64,000 nucleotides of DNA, taken from positions 265,195-329,194 of the forward strand of contig NW_006281116.1 in the NCBI RefSeq assembly GCF_000203795.2, read 5' to 3'. A model generated the notes under the pieces. That model had not been told where the DNA came from. It did no database searches and saw nothing but the letters and a program-made list of their open reading frames with translations. Within the stretch, counting starts at the first letter, position 1, and each line of letters starts with the position of its first letter. Positions 51,866-64,000 of this stretch are shown one piece after another. This DNA is from Batrachochytrium dendrobatidis JAM81. Taxonomy: Eukaryota; Chytridiomycota; Chytridiomycetes; Rhizophydiales. A program made the translations under genes and the position numbers.

Positions 51866-54800
51866 CTAGTACTGATAAAGAACGATTTCAAACCCTACCA
51901 ATACTGCCTTTTCTTTTAGTTTTTTGAGACTTTTACTGGCTCCTTCATCCAAATATAGTCCCTCAGATTCTAAATTTAAATTTAAATGTATAAAATCAAT
52001 AAAATCAGACACTACATTAATCCTATGACAAGCTTCTGATATTGAAATGAATTTACCACATTCTATGTTTTGAGCTATTGTGAATGCACTACGCCATGTG
52101 CTTATAATATTCTTTTTTATAAGAGCTTCCTTTTTGTTGGAAATATCTGCTTGTTTCATCTCAAGATCACGATCCTGTTTTAAATCCAGTGGAAGATTGC
52201 TATACGTTGAGATGTCATCAAACACCCATGATCGATCTCCAAACGTTCCAATGTACAGTCCTAAAATGCATTACCAACCCAATAGGCATCACATTAGTAT
52301 ACTCCTTATCAATATGTAATCTTTTAACATTACCTTCCATATTCCAAATTCGTACGGTATAATCTTTGGACGAAGTAAGAATGGCTTGAATGGTCTTAAT
52401 ATAGCTTACACTGAAACAAAAATGTTTATCAATACGTTTTTGTATCATGTCGAGAATAAATCAATTCATCTACCTTGAAACACTCTGCATATGTGCTCTC
52501 CAAAGCTGTGTTATCACCAAGTTTCCATGGCAATCGCCTACATCTTGAAGCAGAGCTTTTAGATCTACTATTCGAATATGGCCCTTTGATCCACCAATAA
52601 AAAGCATGGTACACTCATCATCGCTGGACATTGTAGTCAGTCCCTCATCATCAGTAGTTTGACAGTTAAACTTGAATCGTATATATTAGTGAATATCAAT
52701 CAGATTTAAACTATTTAAGCTTATATAAAATACCTCGTTTATCATGACTCCATCAAAAATATTCCAAACGCGAATACATCCATCAGCATGACAAGAAAGC
52801 AATGGTCGACGAGTCGATCGAGAATATAATCTGTCCGAGTTGTATACAAATATAATCTGGGAAAAACTTAGAAAATGTATTCTTACAGCTGAAAGTCGAT
52901 GCAAGTAAAATTAGATTCATGATATACTTTTTCAACAGGCTTTTCTTCTTTGCTTCGTAGGTTTAAAAACGGCTCTTTCATTGTAACCTTGATATAGCCA
53001 GATTCAAGATTCCATATCACTATTTAAAAGCACTACATTAAAATAAAACTAGCCGAGTATTTCCAAGTATGGTTTAATCTGCCTACCGATAGTTCCGTCT
53101 ACGCTACTGGTTGCAAGCATATTTGGTGGACAAAACGCAACTGCTGAGATATCGTCTTCATGACTATGCATGCAAATCGTTAATTGTCAGGTATTTTGAA
53201 TTCTGATTCTCAAGTATTGGATTTTTCAAAAGTAGTAAATCAGCATACCCTTTATGTGCTCCAGATCCTGAGCCGTTGAGTACTCTTGTGGGACGAGCAT
53301 CAAAATGCGATGGATTGTCAATAAAAATGGAAATTGTACGATCCCATCCCACTGCCACTATAAATCGATTCAAACCCTTAAACATCATTGTGCGTCGAGT
53401 AATTTATAAATGGTGAATAGCCGTTCAAAGTATATAAACGCATTTGAAAATCAAGTAGTACCATTTCGATAAAACAAACTTCTGTGGTCTCCATTGCAGT
53501 GTTTTTAATCAAATGTCTTAGGGTCTGTCCATTATTAAAATTCCACATCTATTGCAATATATTAAAGATGTCAGCAAAATAGGCGTGCCAAGCAGTTACA
53601 AAATATAACAGACTACCTTTATCATGCAATCGCGACCACCAGTGATTAGCCGACGACCAGACTTGTCAAAACACATGGCAGTAATTTCTGAAGTCTAGAC
53701 AATTAAAAATACAAATCAGTAAAGTGATAAATGCATCGAACCCCAACATTCACATACTCCGTGAGCATTATGGAATTGAAAGATTTTTTCGCCGCTAAGG
53801 GGATCCCAAATAATGATTGTGCCAGTTTGACAGCCGCTTACAACCTGATTGAAATTTGAATTAAACATGGCTGAAACAACTGGACTATCGTGGCTTTTGA
53901 TAGCAATCTGTTTTGAATTGGTATGTAGCTAAAATTGTAACGGTATACATTATATAATTAGTCAAAATATGTTATACGTTTATCGTTGTATGAGTCATCA
54001 TGCATGAAAATACCGGCCAAGTCTCCATAACATCGCTTCCAGTAATGATTTGTCGAAATTGTGCATCAAAATAAATTGAAGAAATAGTATTTTCGGGTCG
54101 GTGCGAGTTTTTATCAACTATCGTTTGAAGACAATTCAAATGTCTTGCATTCCATATTTTGACAACTTTGTCTTCCGATAGACTAATTATATGACCATTC
54201 TCGTGATTGATCACAATACTGAAAATTCCAGCGTTGTGACCATGCAAACTGCCTGCAGGTTTGGACAAAACATATGGATTCCAAAGTCGTCTAGTGTTGA
54301 AATCAAAATTAGTGCATTGATTGAAAAATACGTTAATTTTGATTCAGCTTACATGATCTTGTCTCGACCTCCAGTTACCAAAAAGCTTGGTCTTCTGCAA
54401 AACTCAAAGCATCGAATACCCTTGGGCACACTAATGTATCTTAGTGTTTTACGCTCAAGATCTCCAATCTGGCGTATACAATCGAGATGTGTATTAAAAA
54501 CTAATATAACCAGCAATGAAAAGGGCAACATATATCTCTACTTACAACAAGCGACTTGCTATTTTCTACTGCACACGATACAAAGGCGTTCATTTCTGGA
54601 TAATACTGGACTTGAAGAACCCAGTCATCGTGTATCTTTCTCTATAAACAGTTCATCATTCAAAACTTAACAAACTGAGAAATAATCCATTGCTGTTACA
54701 AAAACTCCATTCTGTATAGTAATACATTTTTATCAATCGCTGGGTCAAAAAACACCAAAATATTGACATTATGTTTGAAATTAGTTGATCCAGACTTACC

Positions 54801-56088
54801 CGATACAGAGATATGTTGTGCTTTTCTAAACTGTCCTTTTTGCTCAGTTTGGAAGGAGTAAGATTTTCTCCAGTAATGCCATCAGACGTGGCATCCAGCA
54901 AAAACCTGTCATTTATTGATAGAACATTTATATAGCCGCCATCATCGCCAAATAGTATCAAATCTGTTTTTTCATCGTAGTTGGCTAATATGGAAAAATT
55001 GCAAAGTAAACAACAGTCAAGTCATGTAGTCAAATTATGCATTTGAAGCCATTCCATGCATACCTGAAAATGCCACACAAAGTGGATTGTGCTCCAACTG
55101 TGTAATGGTTGTAACCAAGCGTGGTTTGATTGAAAATATATCGTATATGCATAGTCTAAACGGATCCATCAACAATCAGCAAAAGTAATAATGGCTAGTC
55201 TAAACCATTAAATTGAGGTGGTATTTGCTTGTAAACTTACTGTCGATCATTGGAAATGATAATAAGCTTATTGTGTTTGTGCATGAATCGGGCATCTTGA
55301 GTCCATGATGTTTTTGAATACAGCTCTTTTGTATTGATGGAGCGATTCAACTTTAATGCTCTTGACCATAGGCATACTACTCCATCTCGACTATGAAAAG
55401 TATTAATGTAAACATGTTAATCATGTGTAACCTTGCAACACATTTGCTCGAGATTCCAATCAGATAATGCAAGTATCTATTATACCTAACACTCAGGTAC
55501 TTGCGCTCCCTTGAAACATATTCGATTCTAATAACCATGTCTTTATGAGGCATTGTGACGATTTTACGATTACGTTCATCTAGAATATCGCGCAGGTCGT
55601 CAGTTTCAATCGACACAGTCATCATGTAGGCTGAAAAATCGTCCCATGTAACTGTTTCATCCGAATTGGCATCGATTTTCATAAAAAGCTGTTTCATTTG
55701 TTCATGACTGATGTTTTCGCCAAAGACATCTTTGAATACACTAATAAACTTTAGGAAAGTTTAGCACGGAGCCGGTTATATTAGATAAAGGCGCCGGATT
55801 TACGTATCGAAATTAAATGGTCTACAAACCTTGTCGATAGTAAACCCAGTAGACCCATCATCGCTCTGATGGCTGTGGAAAATATCCATAAGCTGCTCAA
55901 AATGATGGATATTCATTTTTTGTTGAACGCAGGCAAAACTAAATGTAAATTAATAATAGGCTTGGTGAATGTCTTGAATACAATTGATGGTAGTATAGAT
56001 TGGTATATCTTTAAACCCAAATGTCTGCAACGTATATTTACTTTGATGCCTCTGTATCTTGTACTGTGGAACGTTGTGTGTCGCTCAT
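51866..56088 (-). CDS. EF-hand and WD40-repeat protein, WDR49-like, probably flagellar
   Basis: Roughly 17 short exons on the minus strand. The start at 56088 reads MSDTQRSTVQDTEASNFACV, then MNIHHFEQLMDIFHSHQSDD. An EF-hand follows: MKIDANSDETVTWDDFSAYM has D-x-N-x-D at the loop start and the conserved W-D-D-F. A series of WD40 repeats fills the middle (LTPSKL... insert, KVVKIWNARHLNCL, DKIMVLW-like ends, DYTVRIWNMEG, ADGCIRVWNIFDGV). The C-terminal 120 residues are a charged helix after TFGDRSWVFDDISTYSNLPL. The EF-hand-then-WD40 order is that of WDR49 / WD-repeat protein on the Y chromosome, which are axoneme-linked. Orthology within that group is not settled. Confidence 0.75.
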
Positions 56089-56425
56089 GGTCAAAGGCCA
56101 ACTATCTTTTGTTGTCCAATTGTAACAAAATCAAACTTTCGCGACCAACAAATTCAGACTCGAGATTCAATCACCAGACCAGCTCAATTATTTAGCTTTT
56201 ATACACTGTTTAAAACATACGTAATAAATAATGTTTAATGAGCAAACGTGTATATATTTTTGATGAATTTCCAGCAAAAGTAATTGTTGGTTTGTAGAAA
56301 GTCTTGCAACTGCCACCAAGGCTCAAACATCGATCTAGTTGCATTACTCGACTATATTCCATCGGTTTTCAACCAAAACTTATTCCACCGTTACAGAATC
56401 ATAAACTAATATAATTTCAAAAAGA
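56089..56425. other. Intergenic between two tandem minus-strand genes
   Basis: 337 AT-rich bases that must hold the CFAP46-like 3' end and the promoter of the EF-hand/WD40 gene. No CACGTG box, repeat or RNA gene recognised. Confidence 0.6.
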
Positions 56426-59400
56426 TTAGTAGCAGGTATCAATACCATAGCAGCACAATGCATTTGGCATTAAAGTATTTGATGCATGCTGATCATCAGG
56501 AAAAGACAATGGTTTATGGAAAAGGCATCCTCCTATTCCTTTGGAAAGGTTTAATTTAAGTAGCTCAGAGGCCAAGTCAACGGCTAATCTTTCAGACAAT
56601 GGCTTTCGCGGTACAATTATTGTAGAAGCCCCACGAACAGTAAGCCAGATGGCTAGTTCTTTAAAAGATTTTGTCGGATATTGAGCCTTGTTTCCTGCAT
56701 TATGATCAAACTCAAATATGATAACGACTCCTATATTGTTCATAAATAAAAATGAATTGATTGTATAGGCACTCTAGGAAATTTGGATAACAGCAAAGCA
56801 TAATTACCACTCAGTTTGAGTTCGACGTGTCGCAAATAATCATTTGTCTGAAGCAATGGCGGACCACAATATATAAAATTGGAGCCACGTTGCATCAGTT
56901 CAGAAAACTCGTCCAATCTATATATTAGTGTCAGTACAGATAGTCTCGAATACGCAGAAATAGTAATTGTCTTACAAAATATCTTGAGACCATAACCCTG
57001 ACGTTTTTAGCGTTGACCGGGAAATACTATCTTGCATGATTGTTTTGGCTCTAACATTATTGGATGAAATAATATCTTGCAAGTAAAGACTAGTATGAGA
57101 ACCATGAATTCAAATCATCGTGAGCCCTTGACCTCAATTTACTTACAATTTATAGCTATCCAATTTAAAAAAGTGTCAGCAAAAAGCATGTGCAATTATG
57201 CTTGCTTTTGATAATGATCAGCATCTATTAAGATGCCAGCATACCTGCTGATTTATCTTTGTCAAAATCAAGTGCCTTGTCCTTTTTTTTTGGTGACTCC
57301 ATCACTTGTGATTTGGACTGGCTATCCCTTGCTTTAAATCTAGATAGTAATATTGATAAATCTATTGCCAAAATGTGTTAAACCCATGATCATTAGCATG
57401 CTTCAATTTAAACATATACATACTCAAGTCTCGAGTAATAGACGTTGCTTGACAATAATATTTTTGAACAGCAGATTCAATATTAAACTTTTCCATAACA
57501 TGATCCAAAATTAAATAAACATGCTGATCATCAGATGTAATGTTGCTTTGCAGCGTCTCTCCAACTTCCTTATTGCTAGACTTTGCTCTTTGATTTTGTT
57601 GTGAAGTAGGTATAGCTGGAGGAAGATCCGATACACCATTGTCTGGTTTAAACTTTGAAAGTAGTGATAAAAGATACGACTCAGCCTGCTCAGTAGTACG
57701 TTTGCAATTCTTTATCAAAAATAAAGGCAATTAGTTTATAATGATGGATTGATGCAGATTAAACTATAACAAGTTTGAAATACAACATACCTGTGCATCA
57801 CCATTATTCAAAATATCATTGAATAATGGGTTGGCATAATGGATAGCCTCTATTTCGTGAACCATTTCATCTGCTGGTGTTTTTTTCCGATCCAACTTTG
57901 CATACCCAATGTCCCTGTATCTGGTAAGTACATATACATGCAATACATGTTTATCGTTTGAATGCTGAAATATAATAATTTTGATGTTATCCTTTGGCCA
58001 TTCTGGATTTTGAAGCACAGATGGGAAAAACATTTGTTTGTTTTTTGCCTTGAACTGCTCTTCATAGCAATGATAGTTTGCTAGACTACGATTGGGAATA
58101 TATTTAAATGGAAACGTGAAATCTACTTGAATGGGGGGAGTCGACTCCATAGACACAGTCTGATGAATTTCTGGCAATGATTCACAAGTTTGCAGAGCAG
58201 ACAAATAACTACATACTACATTAGCATCAAATAAAACCACAATCTTGGTTATATTCTTCAATTATGAATATACATACCGAAATCCCTGCGTATCATCATC
58301 TAAATATATAGACATATTCAAAAGTGCTTCACATGCAATTGATGCCTTTTGAAATTCAGAATCAATGATAAAAGACTCTACATTATCCGACAGTCGGGTG
58401 ATAATAGTTTGGCAAACCTGTTTTCTTTGATCAACTAACAAATACGTGAGTAAATCAAATCAAACCAGTTGATGCAGATTTAAAACAGTTGATAGATACC
58501 TGACGTGTCGAATTGCCACGCAATTTGCGAGTACGAACGTAATCCAAGATAGTAGTCCAACTTTGAATTTACATCGGCATCCAAGGTCAAAGCCTGTAGC
58601 TCAATTTTTGAATAAATCAAATCGTTTAAAGCCAAATGTTGATCTGGTTGGGTTTCCTCGGTTATGCCGTGCCATTTTGTCGATTCAAAATTGGATATAT
58701 CCATAAAAGACAGCATTCTCTTTAACGTGAGCCATGAATGCATTGTAGACATTATATCTACATCTGCAAGCAACACAAGAAGTCTACACGATGCGAGACG
58801 TTGGCAAGCTTCCGCAGTCTTATCAAATTCAATGGCAGCTGTTTGAATATGCTCCAAATGTTGATGCAAAACACTCCATGCTCTGATGTACTTGATTTTG
58901 TTTTGAACAAGAAATTTCAAAAATCGACATTGTAATTCCATTTGCATGTTTTGATCAAAAATCGAATTATACTTTTGCAGCACTTCTTGATATGCCAGTA
59001 AAAATCTATTTTTGACTGATTCATGATCTGATTTTTCGCTTGAATTGGGCAGAATAATTGACAGATTGGATAGCAGCCATAGCTTTGCTGAGATTGCACA
59101 GTACCTTGTTTCATTACTGATATATGGTTTCAAAGATGAAAGCGTATCAAAACTATCCAAAATGGATATGGCTTGCAGCACATCAGAATACATGCTGTCA
59201 CTATATTTTTGATTGATGATAGAAATTGACCAAGAAAGTGCTGTAGACAACGGTATGCCTATGTCATTTTCTATCCCAATTTTGGCTCCTACCGAAGCCA
59301 TATATCTGGCGCGCTCGTAGTCCTCGTCAAATAAAGCAACGACTGCACCTAACCCGTATGTACTGGATAGAACGGAATAATTGGCCTTGTCGTGGCAAAT

Positions 59401-62400
59401 ATGAATGTTTTGGCAAGTGAGATACTCTGCTTCAAGATGATCGCCAAAATATACATGACACTCTGATTTGAGTAGCAAAATATCCTCGATCGATAATTTC
59501 GTTGCCAAATTAGACCCGAGTGACTTGGATACCAAGGTAGCTTGCTTGTCAGTACGCTGTCTATACTGACTAGATGTCGCCAAAATATATTTTTCCTTTG
59601 CTGAAGTCTCCATCCCTTGACAAGAAAGAGTAACGGCAAAATAAAGAAGAATTGTGGGATACAGATCTGGAATAGATTGAACAGAAAGCTCTGAAATCAG
59701 TTCCAATAAACAAAAAATGGGGTGGGTTGCTTGCAAGTCTTGAACACGCACCAATTCATGAATGAGCTGTAAAAGCAATCCACATAGTGCCAACGGATCT
59801 TTCAAATTAGAGTTGCTTATGTGATCGTGTCCAGCATGATTGATATACTCGGCTCGAAGATAAGCTGGCCAGACAAACTGATGCCATTTGTCCATTGTGG
59901 GCATAGTTACTGTATCAGAGCAAACTTCCTTGGACTTTTTGGTTTTGGCAGAAGAATGTGACTCTTTTTTTTCTTGTTCGGATGGTGATGGTTTACAGCA
60001 AAAAAGCGATGGAAGGTATACGCTTGCCCATGACTGAGCAATTTTCAAACGCTCAAGTTGACTAGCTCGATCAATGCACTGAATGTTTTTTAAACATTGC
60101 TCAATTTTGGCCATTGCAAATTCATTGGTGTACTGGTTATAGGTTGTTTCAAAAGGCAAAGCGATGTTTTTGGTTTCTATACTTGAATTTCCAGCGACAC
60201 TATCGAGGCGAATTTCCAGTAATCTGTATGTCCACGTATGTGTTAGATGTTTTGCCACAAGCAGCTTTAAGCCAGCAGTAACTGCCAATCTTTTTTTATC
60301 CGCGGATATCTGTAAATCTGCAAATCTCATCCATGCTTGTGCTTGATTTTCAACATTATTGTCTTTGAGAGGAAGTAGTGACGAACCCATACCCTGACTA
60401 GTCAGTACAAGACCTTTGCGTATCCATATTTCATTTTGAGGATGTCCTTGAAGAACGCGCAGACCCATATCAGCAAGACGAAGACCCAGTTGAATTTTTC
60501 TATTACCTATTGCAATATCAATAGCTGTAGAAAACAGATTCTGGATAATTTCGTAGTCTTTATCCATGGCAAAATTCAAAGTATTGCCAGATGTATGCAT
60601 TTCTTTCTGTCTAGTGCAAACATATTTCAAGAAAAAAACAAGATCGTCTAGAATTGTAATTCCAAGAGTATTGTCGAAACTGGAGAAACTGCATTCCATA
60701 CATAGCGTAATGAAAGTTGAAATATTTCGAGACTCGAAACTTGAAATTTGATACACATGCGTACTATTGCCAAAATCGGGATTATAGCATTGTCATAATC
60801 AATCTTGAGTCTGCAGACAATGCTGTCTTTGATAGCCATAGTCAATTGATATGCAATCATTCTGGATTGTATAAGCCACTAAATATTCATATTCAAAAAT
60901 TAGGATTGATTCTAGTCATGTGTGAATGCACTCCAAATCCTACATACATGCTGGAGCGAAGCTGTCAGTTTCAATGGTATCACGGAAAATCTATCCAGAT
61001 ACAGCAGCGAGGTTTGAGCACACACCGCTGTTATTGAATGTTGATTTACTGCAAGAGACTGTTTTCCAATTTGAAGAAGCATTTCAATTCGAAAAACATC
61101 CGGAATATAACTGATTTGAAATACACTAGACAAGGTATGCTCAAGAATAGATGGATCTGTATCGCGTGCTGATTTAACTGCAGCTGTAGTTCCTTGTTGT
61201 CCAATATCAATGGATATAAATAAACGCAACAAGGGATCATCTATATCTAAAGACGAAACGGGTAAGCTGGCAGTGGCTTTATAAGACGCAATTTTACACC
61301 AACTTGCGACAATCACAAAAAGAGAGTTATAGTCGGCGTTTTTTGTTGCTGCTCCAGTCTTTACTATATCTTCAGCAGTTTTTATCAATGCAAAAGCATC
61401 TTTTCCTAAAGGCTTGGTTTTTCCCTTGGATTGCTCAAACACCTGTGCGATGTGAGTCTCGAGTAGACTGGAAGAGTATGCAGAGCAAAGGTATGCAAAT
61501 AAAGAATGCTCGGCAATACTTGAATTGGATATTTTGTCAAAAAGAACTTGAAATATATCAACCCAAAATTCGCTCCATCGTTCAAACACGCAATCATATT
61601 TGGTTCGATAATTAGAAAGAGTGGCAAATAGATTCCAGATATTTGATGTAGAATTATATAGCATCCAAGTTTGTCCAATAGCAATTCCTGAATCAATTGC
61701 AGCAAAATAATCATTTACTGCTGCCTTTACCTGGCTGCATAAATCAATAGATTGTATAAAACAGTAAATGCCAAATGTTATGCTTTGACCCCTTAAATCA
61801 TACACCTCTGCAAGTAACAAATGATTGATATCTTTTGAATTTGCTTTAAAAGCTATAATCTGTGATGTGGTTACAAACACCATTTCCCATATATCCGAGT
61901 TCAATTTGTGAATCTTTGAAATTGAATAGGTTTCAAGAAAATGTGAAGCCAAATTGCTAATATCAACAGCCCATCTTTTTGCCTCTCGCATGATTTCAAC
62001 GAGTACCACCATTACTAAAACACCAGTATCGTTTTTAACAGACGCATATGCACTCTCTTTAAGCTTTGATATAAAATCGCCTCGTTTATAATCCTAAATG
62101 TAGTATTCACAATAAACACGCGAATTAAATATTCAGCCTGCAGCGTTGTAAGAATTACAAGTTGGGCTTAAAATACCTGGATGATACTTTGAATAGCCTG
62201 CTGTAGAAAATAGACAGATTCCTCTGCATTGGTAGCCGTTCTTGCTCTATCAATTAGGATAAGCGCTTCAAGTAGTATGAGAATTGACATTCAGCATTAA
62301 ATCCAAACAAGCTATAGTTGCTAACCAATCAAACTATACCTTTATATTCAGATCCCAAACTAGATGACATGCAGTGTAATTTTGCTTCAATTCGATTTAC

Positions 62401-64000
62401 AGCCATATGACTTTCAAATTGATGGGCACAAGATGAATGCTCCTTTGCTGCTAGTTGTGCATGGACTTTTGCTAATTTCAAGAGATTCATAGACTCATAG
62501 CACTTGCAAAGCTCATACTCGAATAAAAACTTGATCGAGTCTTTTGGAGTAGTTATTTGTGTCAAATATTTGCAATATTGGCAAAGAATGCTGACAATCG
62601 AATGCCGATTCCGATCATCTATAATCGACCACAGTATGCTCCATGCAACAATACAGCCCTCTAGTGCAACACTTTCAAGTTTCATTGCTAAAGCAGCTTC
62701 TATTGTCTTTGATATACGTGATAAAGAATTGGCTACTGGTGTGCTAATCTGAGATTCATCAAAAGCGCTTGATTCAAGCAAACAAAAGTTGACTTGCGCT
62801 GTATATATCTCGCATTGTAAAGTCAAATGAGCATCAGCATGTCTTGTTCCAATACGTGCAAGGAGTTTAGCAGCCTCAGTGTAGAGATGATGTTTGGCAC
62901 ACTCTTTAACTAAAAATAGTCGGATTGGATCAATCGGAAGAGAAATTTCAGTGGTTTCCTTGAGCTTGTCAAAATCAGACTCATTTTCTGGCATGGATAA
63001 CTCCTCGCTCAACTGTGTAAGCTCTAGCAGGGTATCCTTGTCAATTAAAGCGGTCGAGGCTTGGTGCTTTTTGATTTTATCAATCAACGCGACTACTTTT
63101 AATGTAGTATTTGATGCCCATCTTGGTTCAAGTAGACTTGTCACTTCTGGAGAAACTTTTAGAATGGCTTGCATTCCTGCCAAAAATAAATTTACAGAGC
63201 CTTTTCCACTTTTCCAGATATGACTTGCCAAGATAATATTTTTTTTGGCGTCGGCAATATTGGCCATGGAATGGCTCTCAGCAGGATCTCGACAGATTAA
63301 ATGGTTTGCAAGTAACAAGTGAATGATGATTCTCCAGTCTTGATTTTGATTGCTGTTATCCAGTAATACTGTGGATGCTGACAAGGCAATGCGGTTTAAT
63401 AGTTCAAAGGATTGCTCAGTCATATGCATCCCTGTCAAATGATGGAGTCGAATAAAACTTTGCGCAATATTCTGAATTCCAATCAATGATTTAGATTCAA
63501 TTGCAATATTGGTCGCACTGTTGAGCGATAGGATACAACTGGGAAAGCTACGTTCATTTGACAGTGTAGTTTCCTTGGCACAACGTGTTTTATCTCCAAA
63601 GTCCAAGCCATATGATTCTGTTGAGATGGTGGATATACAGTTGCTACTTTGCACTGAATTCTCCCATAATAGAGCTTTTATTTTAACATGCGCTTGAAGA
63701 ATCAATGCTCTAATTGAACAGATGGACACAACAAATGATGGAAATTAATGGTTTTCAAGTTGAATAATGTAAATTCACAAAATAAACCTTACTTGAGTAC
63801 TTTCAAAGGTTCTTGATTAGTTTTGATAAAAAAGTCTGATAGATGCCTAAATTGAACAAGATATGGTATGTAAGTGGTTGTTGGTGGAATACAGCCATTG
63901 GATGAAAAAATGAACGTTTGAAACAACAGTTCAACTAGATCATAGTAATGCTTCTGGTGTCTTCAACTGTTTAACATGTACCTTTCTGCTGCTTCCCAAT
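56426..64000 (-). CDS. Giant TPR/alpha-solenoid flagellar protein, CFAP46-like (5' end off the window)
   Basis: One minus-strand gene whose N-terminus lies beyond the right edge; over 2000 residues are visible. Large exons are about 63729-62329, 62012-60912, 60756-58480, 58261-57764 and 57730-57362; smaller exons follow to the stop at 56426. The body is helical repeat sequence with many A/L/Y/W positions spaced like TPRs (RIIIHLLLANHLICRDPAES, QLGLRLADMGLRVLQGHPQN). A Lys/Ser-rich insert lies near 59930-59990 (SSAKTKKSKE) and another near 57300. The last three exons join in frame (SQDIL-LDEFSELMQRG, LKLSG-VVIIFEFDH). They give a C-terminal domain with SNFIYCGPPLL, VVIIFEFDHNAG, KELAIWLTVRGASTIIVPRK and SERLAVDLASELL, which I recall as CHAT-like and typical of CFAP46 (central-apparatus C1d). 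CFAP54 is the main alternative. Two genes rather than one is possible but the joins argue for one. Confidence 0.6.

Overview
The window is nuclear DNA from a fungus that builds a motile flagellum, most likely a chytrid (Chytridiomycota or a close zoosporic relative). Fungal signs are a Ste50/Ubc2-type SAM-RA-SH3-SH3 adaptor, fungal-type ATP4 and PET117, and an Rch1-type transporter. Flagellar signs are a DNAAF3 dynein-assembly factor, a FAM227 protein, an EF-hand/WD40 protein of the WDR49 type and a giant CFAP46-like central-apparatus protein. A WNK kinase and an Integrator INTS4 subunit, families not expected in Dikarya, fit the same placement. Genes are compact and rich in introns (mostly 50-110 nt, GT-AG, with two clear GC-AG introns) and AT-rich between genes. 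The species cannot be fixed from sequence alone.

Layout. 1-11.7 kb: DNAAF3 (minus, cut by the left edge), mitochondrial acyl carrier protein, TFIIE beta, ribosomal protein eS19, an OB-fold protein (minus), FAM227, and the ER nucleotide-exchange factor SIL1. 11.9-17.3 kb: ATP synthase subunit b (minus) and PET117 share a 65-bp divergent promoter, then uridine phosphorylase, mitochondrial ribosomal uL24m and ALG14 (minus). 17.8-25 kb: condensin CAP-G (minus) and U2AF large subunit. 25-35 kb: Ste50/Ubc2-like adaptor, WNK kinase, a coiled-coil protein of unknown role and DPY30 (minus). 35-48.2 kb: RNA polymerase III largest subunit, INTS4, LSm8 (minus) and an Rch1/SLC10A7 transporter. 48.6-64 kb, all minus: a MARCH-type RING-CH membrane E3, the EF-hand/WD40 flagellar protein and the CFAP46-like gene, which leaves by the right edge.

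Between and inside genes lies a family of short TA-flanked terminal-inverted-repeat elements (MITEs, Tc1/mariner-like ends beginning CAG and containing TATTCACGTAAAATG). I found at least seven copies, two of them inside introns. A 210-bp near-identical pair of these lies in opposite orientation around the uridine phosphorylase-uL24m-ALG14 block. Two further inverted repeats stand apart: a perfect 31-bp stem at 41.8 kb and a roughly 130-bp foldback at 50.5-50.9 kb. A CACGTG box recurs in four intergenic promoters, two of them shared by divergent genes.

Most of the genes are housekeeping functions: transcription, splicing, translation, mitochondria, ER and chromosome structure. The flagellar genes are scattered except for the adjacent WDR49-like/CFAP46-like pair. 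I saw no tRNA, rRNA, CRISPR array or intact transposase. Exon boundaries are read by eye from splice consensus, frame continuity and family similarity; no search was run.
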